DNA of 13,595 bases. Origin: JBBDWJ01 sp040902925 (GTDB lineage: Bacteria; Acidobacteriota; Terriglobia; Bryobacterales; UBA6623). The notes beneath the pieces were generated by a model that was not told where the DNA came from, did no database searches, and saw only the letters and a list, made by a program, of their open reading frames with translations. The position numbers and the translations under genes were made by a program. The DNA lies in assembly GCA_040902925.1 (NCBI GenBank), contig JBBDWJ010000305.1, positions 1 through 13,595 of the forward strand, given 5' to 3'. Shown here in pieces: positions 6,848-12,518 of this stretch (position 1 is its first letter; each line of letters begins with the position of its first letter).

Positions 6848-7216
6848 ATGTTCAAAGGTATTGAGCACACCGCCATCGCCACGCCCGATCCCGAAGCTCT
6901 CGCGAAGTGGTACGGCGAGAAACTCAGCTTCCCGATTTGCCATCGTTATGGAGGCAATGTTTTCGTGAGAGCCCCGGATGGCACCATGCTCGAGTTGATT
7001 CCCTCGGTTGGGGATGCCGTCAAAACCGAGATCAAGACTCCCGGCATCCGTCACCTGGCGATTCGAGTGGATGATTTCGATGCCGGCGTGCAGGCGCTCG
7101 AGCAGCGAGGCGTCGAGATTTTCGATCGCGTCGAGGGCGGCGGCAACCGGCTAGCCTTTTTTCGCGATCCAGAAGGTAACATTCTGCACCTGATTCATCG
7201 CACTGTTGCGCTGTAG
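6848..7216 (+). CDS. VOC-superfamily (glyoxalase/bleomycin-resistance fold) protein
   Basis: 122 residues, the usual size for a single-chain vicinal-oxygen-chelate protein that dimerises to form two metal sites. Two beta-alpha-beta-beta-beta modules are visible, about 1-52 and 66-117. Expected metal-ligand positions are His7 (GIEHTAI), Glu49 (TMLELIP), His69 (GIRHLAI) and, in the last strand of the GNxLxL motif, His114 (GNILHLI), where glyoxalase I-type enzymes usually have Glu. The ATG is supported by AAAGGA (6836-6841), 6 nt upstream. The neighbours do not reveal a substrate. It could be a lactoylglutathione lyase-like isomerase, an epimerase, a dioxygenase or a binding protein; no specific activity is claimed. 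Confidence 0.85.
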   Translation: MFKGIEHTAIATPDPEALAKWYGEKLSFPICHRYGGNVFVRAPDGTMLELIPSVGDAVKTEIKTPGIRHLAIRVDDFDAGVQALEQRGVEIFDRVEGGGNRLAFFRDPEGNILHLIHRTVAL

Positions 7217-7235
7217 CGTGCTCTCGCGAGCGCGA

Positions 7236-7278
7236 CAACCGGCTATGGCGCCGCGAGAAGGGCCGCCATGGCCGGTTG
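7236..7278. terminator. Hairpin between convergent genes (probable bidirectional terminator)
   Basis: CAACCGGCTATGGCG (7236-7250) pairs with CGCCATGGCCGGTTG (7264-7278) over 15 positions, with one mismatch in DNA that becomes a G-U pair in the plus-strand RNA; the loop is 13 nt. It begins 19 nt after the VOC stop codon and lies 10 nt past the lipoprotein stop on the other strand. There is no T-run on either side, so it may act by blocking or protecting RNA ends rather than as a classic intrinsic terminator. Confidence 0.6.
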
Positions 7279-7288
7279 CTGCGAGGCG

Positions 7289-7816
7289 TTAGGAAATCGG
7301 CTCACGTCCTGTTGCAGTTGCAGCCGCTACGGGCACTTCAACCGGCTCGGAAAGCCGGAACTGGACCACCGTATCCTCGGGCACTACTGCGGGAGGGGGC
7401 ATCCCCTCAACTTCTTCCGCCGCGCCGGGAGCATATTGCACGGGATCGGTGCTGATCTCGATCGGTTCCGCACCGCTCACGAGAATCTCTCGAAGCTCGA
7501 GCGTCAGGAACGAGCCCTCTTCACCAGGGGCGGCTGCCTTGGCGTCGACCACTTCGCCGACCACGGTCGTGCCTTGCGGGGCAATGATCTGCGCGTCCTT
7601 CATCAACGGGGCCGACAGCGTGGCCGTGAACTCATCGCCCGCTTCCTGGGTGACCGGCGACAGGTTTTCGAGCGGGACCACTTCCAGTACCGTGCCCGTG
7701 TCGAGCGTGATGGTCAGGTCCGCTTGGGTCTCGGGTTCAGGACTTCCGCCACAGGCGACGATGACGAGCGCCAGGGCGGCGATGATTCCCAAATGACATA
7801 GTGCAGTTACTCTCAT
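7289..7816 (-). CDS. Uncharacterised lipoprotein
   Basis: 175 residues from the ATG whose complement is CAT at 7814-7816, with GGAGG 10 nt upstream (CCTCC at 7827-7831 on the plus strand). The lipoprotein signal is clear: MRVTALCHLG, a hydrophobic core, and the lipobox IVAC, with Cys22 the likely acylated residue and CGGSPEPE at the start of the mature protein. With no Asp at +2, the outer membrane is a likely location if Lol rules apply. The body (about 33-125) looks all-beta. Its pattern is a Gly-Thr-x-Leu start (DTGTVLEV), an AGDEFTATLSAPL strand, then IIAPQGTTVVGEVVDA and FLTLELREI. This resembles a beta-domain of unknown function that I associate with acidobacterial secreted proteins. 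The C-terminal ~45 residues are Pro/Glu/Val-rich and probably flexible. It is divergent from the 8034 operon and convergent with the VOC gene. No function is claimed. Confidence 0.75.
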   Translation of the reverse strand: MRVTALCHLGIIAALALVIVACGGSPEPETQADLTITLDTGTVLEVVPLENLSPVTQEAGDEFTATLSAPLMKDAQIIAPQGTTVVGEVVDAKAAAPGEEGSFLTLELREILVSGAEPIEISTDPVQYAPGAAEEVEGMPPPAVVPEDTVVQFRLSEPVEVPVAAATATGREPIS

Positions 7817-7984
7817 ACGAGTGTGACCTCCGTTTGGGAGACACGACGGTAGAGGGTGACGTTTCAGCAAAAGCGGCCACTCGAAGCCGCAGTTGACTAG
7901 TAGCTAAAGGTGATTTTTCGCGGGCTGCCACTCCCAAGCCGCCACGGTTTGTGCCGGCTTGGCGTGTGCCTTCAGCGCAACTCT

Positions 7985-8014
7985 CTTCCATTCAAATACT
8001 TCCATCGATATAAT
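7985..8014 (+). promoter_or_regulatory. Promoter of the C39/ATP-grasp operon with a CTTCCAT direct repeat
   Basis: A perfect TATAAT -10 lies at 8009-8014, so RNA should start near 8021, about 13 nt before the first ATG. Upstream, CTTCCAT occurs twice (7985-7991 and 7999-8005) with a 7-nt spacer. One copy covers the -35 position and the other abuts the -10. There is no TTGACA-like -35, so the repeats could be an activator or repressor site. The rest of the 217-nt divergent gap (7817-8033) shows no other convincing element, and I could not place the promoter of the minus-strand lipoprotein. Confidence 0.5.
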
Positions 8015-8033
8015 CAGATCAGGATCGCGGAGG

Positions 8034-8756
8034 ATGACGGAGTCAAATGCGACAGACCCCAAGCCAATCCTGCTGGATGTGCCTCGGTTCGAGCAGCCCG
8101 ACGACGTAACCTGCGGGCCGACGTGCCTCGCCCAGGTCTATCGTTTTTTTGGCAGCGAGAGGACGTTGACCGATGTTATCCGGGAAACCCGGCGAAACGC
8201 GGACGGCGGCACACTGGCGGTCTACCTGGGCATCAGCGCGCTAAAGAACCGCTTTCGGGCGACGATTTATCCTTACAGCTTGCAGGTTTTCGACCCGACC
8301 TGGCGGGAGCTAGGCATCTCTTCGACGATCGAGAAGCTTTGCCAGCGCAAGGAGTTGGTGCGCTCACCGAAATTGCGGCAGGCCATCGGGGCGTATATCA
8401 CGTATCTTCAGGAAGGCGGCCGGTTGCGCTTCGACGAGTTGACCCGCGATCTGCTGGTCGGATTGCTGCAAGGCGGGCAACCGATCCTGACCGGCCTCAG
8501 CGCCACTTACCTGTATCGCACGCCTCGGGAGTACAACAATCAGTACGACGACATTCGCGGCGACCCCGCCGGGCACTTCGTGGTTATTTGCGGCTATTAT
8601 CCAAAGAGCGACAAGTTCGTGATCCGCGACCCCTCAACCCACAGCCCTTTCAGCCGCAGCGGAAAGTACTCGGTGCCGGCCGAGCGGCTCATCCCGGCAA
8701 TTCTTCTGGGAGAGGTTACTTATGACGCCGTTCTACTGGTACTTTCACCGAGGTGA
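8034..8756 (+). CDS. C39-fold papain-like cysteine peptidase, stand-alone, first gene of amide-ligase operon
   Basis: 240 residues with no signal peptide or membrane segment, so cytoplasmic. The C39-type active site is complete: Gln21 (oxyanion hole) six residues before Cys27 in VTCGPTCLAQ, His181 in GHFVVICGY, and Asp199 in IRDPST. C39 domains usually sit at the N-terminus of bacteriocin ABC exporters and cut leader peptides after Gly-Gly. This one has no transporter attached or adjacent and instead heads an operon of amide-bond enzymes. A role in hydrolysing or transferring a peptide or isopeptide bond made by its neighbours is inferred. The start is the ATG at 8034. GGAGG (8029-8033) directly abuts it, which is too close for normal Shine-Dalgarno use, but the leader from the TATAAT at 8009 is only about 13 nt. 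The stop at 8754-8756 lies 3 nt before the next start. Family assignment is strong; the substrate is unknown. Confidence 0.85.
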   Translation: MTESNATDPKPILLDVPRFEQPDDVTCGPTCLAQVYRFFGSERTLTDVIRETRRNADGGTLAVYLGISALKNRFRATIYPYSLQVFDPTWRELGISSTIEKLCQRKELVRSPKLRQAIGAYITYLQEGGRLRFDELTRDLLVGLLQGGQPILTGLSATYLYRTPREYNNQYDDIRGDPAGHFVVICGYYPKSDKFVIRDPSTHSPFSRSGKYSVPAERLIPAILLGEVTYDAVLLVLSPR

Positions 8757-8762
8757 TGATTG
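8750..8762 (+). promoter_or_regulatory. Ribosome-binding site and TTG start deciding the ATP-grasp start
   Basis: GAGG (8750-8753) lies 6 nt before TTG (8760-8762) and overlaps the upstream stop codon. The nearby ATG at 8756 is in another frame and meets a stop after five codons, so the TTG is the credible initiator. The next in-frame alternative is GTG at 8802. Confidence 0.65.
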
Positions 8763-10391
8763 ACCCCCTCTAATTCTGCGAAGCGCGGCGCGCCGCGCTT
8801 CGTGATTGTATTGGACCCTCCGGGCCGTCCCGAGTTGTCTACGTTTCCGGTCTGGACCGCCGATGAGTATCTCGAAGGCAAACGTCACGCCCTCGAAGCC
8901 GCCGCCGTCGTCTTGAATCTCTGCAAATCCTACCAATATCTCTCCAAGGGTTACTACGTCTCGTTGCTGGCCGATGCGCGCGGGCAGCGGATTTTTCCCA
9001 CCCTGGAGATGATTGAAGAGATCAACAATCCATTCGCCTATTTCCGCGTGCTTCGCGAAAGCGGCCTCGACACGATCGACTTCAAGGTTGTGCGCGGCGG
9101 GCGGCGGCTGCTGCCCCGCGTGATCGTCCCCGAGCCTGGCAAGTCGGAAGTTCTCGAAGCGGCCGGCCGCCGCAAAGACGGCGACCCGGTCCATTACCGG
9201 GTCGGCAAACAAGCCTACGTCGAATTCACTTCGGTCTTCGGGAAAACGCTCGACCGGCGCTTTCAGCGGCAGGCCCGCGCGATCTTTCGCCTCTACTCGT
9301 TTCCGCTGATGCGCATCCGGATGTATCACGAGGCAGAGGGCTGGAATGTCGGACAGATTTTTCCGGCTTCGTTACCGCAGCTCACGCCGGGCGATGCCCG
9401 CTTGCTTGCCGAGGAACTTGGCAAGGCCGGTTTTGTCCGCAAGGAGCAGAGTTCCTCGCGGCGCAAGCCGCACCGCATCGCTTGCCTATACGATCCTTCC
9501 GACCAGTTCAAACCCTCCTGGGAGGACACGCTGGAGAAATTCGAGCGCGTCGCGCTGCGCAAAGGCGCCATCTTCGAATCGATCAGCAAGGACGATTTGG
9601 CGAGGCTGCCCGAATACGACGCGCTGTTTATACGGACCGTCACCGCGCTCGACCACTTCTCGTTCACCTTCGCGCAGCAGGCGCAGAGCCTGGGCATGCC
9701 CGTCATCGACGATCCGCAGTCGATCATGAAGTGTTCCAACAAGGTGTACCTGCACGAGCTGTTCGCGCGGGAAGATATCCCGACGCCGCGGACGATTATC
9801 GTTTCGCGGCGCACGCCGCGCGAAGAGCTCATGGCGCTGGGTCTTCCGTTGATCGTGAAGCTGCCTCAGGGCACGTTTTCGGCGGCCGTCAAGAAAGCCG
9901 AGGACAAGACCCAGTTGGAGAACATCCTGCGCGAGATGTTCAAAGAGTCGCCGCTGTTGATCGTGCAGGAGTTTGCGCCGACCGCGTTTGACTGGCGCAT
10001 CTGCGTGCTCGAGGGGCGCATGCTGTTTGCCTGCCGCTACTACCAGGCCAAAGACCACTGGCAAATCGCGCGGCGCTTTGAGAGCGGCTTCACCCGTTTC
10101 GGCAAGGTGGAGGCCGTGCCGGCCGAGAAGGTGCCCCCGGCGGTGAAGAGGGTGGCGCTGAAAGGCTCGAAGCTCATCGGTAACGGTCTCTACGGCGTCG
10201 ATATCAAGGAGCTGAACGGCCAGGCCCTGATGATCGAGATCAATGACAACCCGAACATCGACACTGGCTATGAAGATACGGTCGAGAAGGACCGCGTTTA
10301 TGAAAAGATCATTACCTGCTTTCTGCGGCGGGTGAAGGTGGAGTCAGAATTGGCGCTCAAGCCCCCCGGGATGATAGCCAAAACGACGTGA
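8760..10391 (+). CDS. RimK-type ATP-grasp ligase with N-terminal RLAN domain
   Basis: 543 residues. The N-terminal part (about 15-165) matches the RLAN domain (RimK-like ATP-grasp N-terminal): DEYLEGK (35-41), VLNLCKSYQYLSKGYYVSLL (51-70), ADARGQRIFP (71-80). A linker and a pre-ATP-grasp alpha/beta region (about 238-325) lead into the ATP-grasp fold (about 325-520). Visible there are SNKVYLHELF (326-335), the ATP-phosphate-loop region LIVKLPQGTFSAAV (364-377) with Lys367, IVQEFAP (401-407), DWRICVLEGR (411-420), and the Mg-binding end GVDIKE...MIEINDNPN (Asp481, Glu493, Asn495, Asn497). RimK-type enzymes activate a carboxylate as acyl-phosphate and join it to an amine (glutamylation of S6, glutathione synthase, mycosporine and peptide ligases). 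The reaction here is therefore amide-bond formation, substrates unknown. The next gene starts inside its stop codon (GTGA, 10388-10391). Family is strong; no specific product can be read. Confidence 0.88.
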   Translation: MTPSNSAKRGAPRFVIVLDPPGRPELSTFPVWTADEYLEGKRHALEAAAVVLNLCKSYQYLSKGYYVSLLADARGQRIFPTLEMIEEINNPFAYFRVLRESGLDTIDFKVVRGGRRLLPRVIVPEPGKSEVLEAAGRRKDGDPVHYRVGKQAYVEFTSVFGKTLDRRFQRQARAIFRLYSFPLMRIRMYHEAEGWNVGQIFPASLPQLTPGDARLLAEELGKAGFVRKEQSSSRRKPHRIACLYDPSDQFKPSWEDTLEKFERVALRKGAIFESISKDDLARLPEYDALFIRTVTALDHFSFTFAQQAQSLGMPVIDDPQSIMKCSNKVYLHELFAREDIPTPRTIIVSRRTPREELMALGLPLIVKLPQGTFSAAVKKAEDKTQLENILREMFKESPLLIVQEFAPTAFDWRICVLEGRMLFACRYYQAKDHWQIARRFESGFTRFGKVEAVPAEKVPPAVKRVALKGSKLIGNGLYGVDIKELNGQALMIEINDNPNIDTGYEDTVEKDRVYEKIITCFLRRVKVESELALKPPGMIAKTT

Positions 10392-11644
10392 GCGAAAGAA
10401 CGCGACCTTACCGCCTGTTCGAGGTGATCGGCATCGAGCTGGAGTATCCGGTTGTCGATGCGAGCCTGCGCGCGCAAAACCTGGTTGCGCCGCTGTTCCA
10501 GAAGCTAGCCGGGCGCGCGGTCTCGGAAGTGGAGCACGGCGGGGCCGCGTTCTCGAACGAACTCGCCGCTCATGTCTTCGAGATTAAGGCCCGCCGGCCC
10601 GAGCGAAGCCTGCGCAGCACCGAGCAGCACCTGGTTAAAGGGCTGCACGCCGTCCTTCGCGTGTTGCGGAAAGACTTCGGCGCGCGGCTGCTGCCGACCG
10701 CGATGCATCCGTTTTTCGACCCGGCGAACGGCGAGCTATGGCCCCGCGCCGGCCGGCCGATCTACGAAACCTACGCCCGCATCTTTCCGGTCTTGAGCCA
10801 CGGCTTCATGAACGTGCAGAGCTGCCACATCAACCTGCCGTTCGGAACCGAGGAAGAAACCATCCTGCTGCACAACGCCATCGCCTGCCTGCTGCCTTAC
10901 CTGCCGGCGCTAGCGGCGAGTTCTCCGGTCTACCGCGGCCGTGTTGGCCCGTATGTCTGCAACCGCCTGGCTTTCTATAAATCAAACCAAAAGAAAGTGC
11001 CGGGCATAACCGGTGAGGTTGTGCCGGAATACATCAGCTCTTACGCCCAGTACAAACGTGAAATCCTCGAGCCGATCTACAAGGAGCTGGGAAAAATCCA
11101 GGGCGGCACGCGCCTGCAACACGAATGGGTCAACTCGCGCGGCGCCATCATGCGCTTCAGCCGGCGCGCGATCGAGATTCGCGTGCTCGACAGCCAGGAA
11201 TGCCCGAAGATGGACATCGCGTTCGCCGTCTTCACGCGCGCCGTGCTCAAGGCCATGGTGGGGATGATGCAGCAGGGCCGCATGCCGCTGCCGCGCCGCC
11301 GGATGCTGATTGAAGATTTCAACCGCGTCATCCGCGGTGGAAGCCGCAGCGAAGTGCAGGCGTCGCATCTGCGCTCCTGGCTCGGGCTCGTCCGCCGGCC
11401 GCCGACCGCGCGCCAGATTCTGCTGGGACTGCTGCGGAAGGCTGAAGAAGAGATTCCCAAGGGCGAACTGGATTATTACCCGCTGATCGAGCACCGCATC
11501 ATCACCGGGAATCTCTCGGAACGAATCCGCCGCGAGATCGAGCGCAGCAAGACGCGTGGCAACCGCCCCATGACCGTGATCCTCGGCGGCATCTACGAGG
11601 AACTGGCAGAATGCCTCGAACTCAACCGGCCTTGGAAGATGTAA
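10388..11644 (+). CDS. GCS2-type carboxylate-amine ligase (glutamate-cysteine ligase-like)
   Basis: 418 residues of the glutamate-cysteine ligase type 2 / YbdK-like superfamily (glutamine-synthetase-like catalytic fold). Motifs are FEVIGIELEYPVVD with Glu17 and Glu19 as metal ligands, NELAAHVFEIKA (57-68), SCHINLPFG (145-153), VNSRGAIMRFSRRAIEIRVL (248-267), and the Arg/Glu-rich C-terminal half. Characterised relatives use ATP to join the carboxylate of glutamate to an amine such as cysteine. The GTG start overlaps the previous stop as GTGA and has no Shine-Dalgarno sequence of its own, so re-initiation coupling is likely. True glutathione synthesis is doubtful because the partner is not a gshB-like gene but an RLAN-ATP-grasp, and a peptidase and deformylase-type hydrolase are present. 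A gamma-glutamyl or similar amide product is inferred, not shown. Confidence 0.87.
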   Translation: MSERTRPYRLFEVIGIELEYPVVDASLRAQNLVAPLFQKLAGRAVSEVEHGGAAFSNELAAHVFEIKARRPERSLRSTEQHLVKGLHAVLRVLRKDFGARLLPTAMHPFFDPANGELWPRAGRPIYETYARIFPVLSHGFMNVQSCHINLPFGTEEETILLHNAIACLLPYLPALAASSPVYRGRVGPYVCNRLAFYKSNQKKVPGITGEVVPEYISSYAQYKREILEPIYKELGKIQGGTRLQHEWVNSRGAIMRFSRRAIEIRVLDSQECPKMDIAFAVFTRAVLKAMVGMMQQGRMPLPRRRMLIEDFNRVIRGGSRSEVQASHLRSWLGLVRRPPTARQILLGLLRKAEEEIPKGELDYYPLIEHRIITGNLSERIRREIERSKTRGNRPMTVILGGIYEELAECLELNRPWKM

Positions 11645-12405
11645 GGCGACCGGCGCCGCGTGGCCTCGGGCTCAAAGGCCGCCGTCTGGATACTCGTCAG
11701 TTCCTTGTCACCGCCGAGCACGCCTCGAACCATATTCCCTCGCAATACAAAGGTCTCGGCCTGACCGGCGGGCAGCTTCAAGCCCATATTGCCTGGGATC
11801 CGGGCGCAAAGGCGATTGCGCGCGCCACGGCGCGGACGCTTGGCTGCCCGTGCCACGAAGGCAGCCATTCGCGTCTGCTGATTGATCTCAACCGCAGCCC
11901 GCACCATAGAAAACTGATCGCGCGCGAAAGCTTTTCGATTCCGATTCCCGGCAACGCAAGCGTTTCTCGCGATGAGCGAGATCGGCGTATCCGGCTCTAC
12001 TACACGCCGTTCCGCGAAGCGGTGCTGGCCGATGTGCGGCGGATCATCCGAGCCCATGGCCAATGCGTGCACATCAGCATGCACTCGTTTACACCCGTGG
12101 TGGACGGAGTGAATCGCAAGGGCGACTTCGGAATTCTCTACGATCCGAGCCGCCGGTTGGAGAGCGCGTTAGCCGCGAATCTGATCGATCTTATGGCGTC
12201 CGAAGGATTCCACGCTCGCCGCAACTACCCCTATCGAGGCACAAACGACGGCCACACGACCGGCCTGCGGGCTCTGTTTCCCGCATCCCGCTACGTGGGC
12301 CTCGAAGTGGAAGTGAATCAGCGCATCCTGCAAACCGGCAGCGAGATTCGTCACGTCGCCACAAAAATTGCCGCGGCCGTCGGGCTTGTGGCCGGCGCCA
12401 AGTAA
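11611..12405 (+). CDS. N-formylglutamate amidohydrolase-family hydrolase
   Basis: 264 residues of the FGase family (zinc-dependent amidohydrolases; HutG of the N-formylglutamate type releases glutamate and formate). Motifs are VTAEHASNHIP (33-43; Glu36, His37), AWDPGA (61-66), SRLLIDLNRS (87-96), ISMHSFTP (155-162; His158), and YRGTNDGHTTGLR (208-220; Asn212, His215), with Glu232/Glu234 late. The ATG at 11611 lies inside the 3' end of the upstream ligase gene (34-nt overlap, different frame), with GAGG (11597-11600) 10 nt upstream. No histidine-utilisation genes are nearby, so a catabolic Hut role is unlikely. As the last gene of an amide-ligase operon it more likely removes an acyl or formyl group, or cleaves an amide, in the pathway's product or precursor. 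That role is inference. About 30 N-terminal residues before the first motif are not conserved, and a later start is possible. Confidence 0.87.
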   Translation: MPRTQPALEDVRRPAPRGLGLKGRRLDTRQFLVTAEHASNHIPSQYKGLGLTGGQLQAHIAWDPGAKAIARATARTLGCPCHEGSHSRLLIDLNRSPHHRKLIARESFSIPIPGNASVSRDERDRRIRLYYTPFREAVLADVRRIIRAHGQCVHISMHSFTPVVDGVNRKGDFGILYDPSRRLESALAANLIDLMASEGFHARRNYPYRGTNDGHTTGLRALFPASRYVGLEVEVNQRILQTGSEIRHVATKIAAAVGLVAGAK

Positions 12406-12433
12406 GAATTTTGCCAGACGGCGTGCCATGTTT

Positions 12434-12451
12434 TTGAGGCCGCGGCCTCAA
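12434..12451. terminator. Perfect 18-bp palindrome after the operon
   Basis: TTGAGGCCGCGGCCTCAA is a perfect dyad, beginning 29 nt after the hydrolase stop codon and followed by a short TTT. As RNA it could form a 6-7 bp GC-rich stem with a small loop, a plausible operon terminator with a poor U-tract. It also lies about 50 bp upstream of the -10 of the next gene, so an operator for a dimeric regulator is an alternative. Confidence 0.5.
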
Positions 12452-12502
12452 TTTGCGCGATCGCCGCGCGGACTCCGAAATGCGCGCTTCGGCTCAGGTG
12501 AG

Positions 12503-12518
12503 TATAATTGGCGCGATG
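12503..12518 (+). promoter_or_regulatory. Candidate leaderless promoter of the Tat amidohydrolase gene
   Basis: A perfect TATAAT (12503-12508) is followed by TGGCGCG and the ATG at 12516, so the transcript would begin at about the A of the start codon. There is no Shine-Dalgarno sequence. It is the strongest of the three leaderless-type elements in the window. Confidence 0.6.

Noticed and set aside
7910..8725. 271-codon plus-strand ORF overlapping the C39 gene in another frame
   Set aside because: The C39 frame has a complete active site; this frame gives Arg-rich low-complexity protein and no motif.
8756..8773. ATG at 8756 (TGATG overlap) as start of the ATP-grasp gene
   Set aside because: It is in a different frame and ends at a TAA after five codons.
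10388..11644. Naming the GCS2 gene gshA and the pair as glutathione synthesis
   Set aside because: The second ligase carries an RLAN domain and is not a normal GshB, and the flanking hydrolases do not fit glutathione production.
11611..12405. Calling the hydrolase hutG
   Set aside because: Only the family is supported; no hut genes or histidine-degradation context are present.
12457..12464. GCGATCGC octamer resembling the cyanobacterial HIP1 repeat
   Set aside because: Single occurrence noticed in GC-rich DNA; the rest of the window does not look cyanobacterial.
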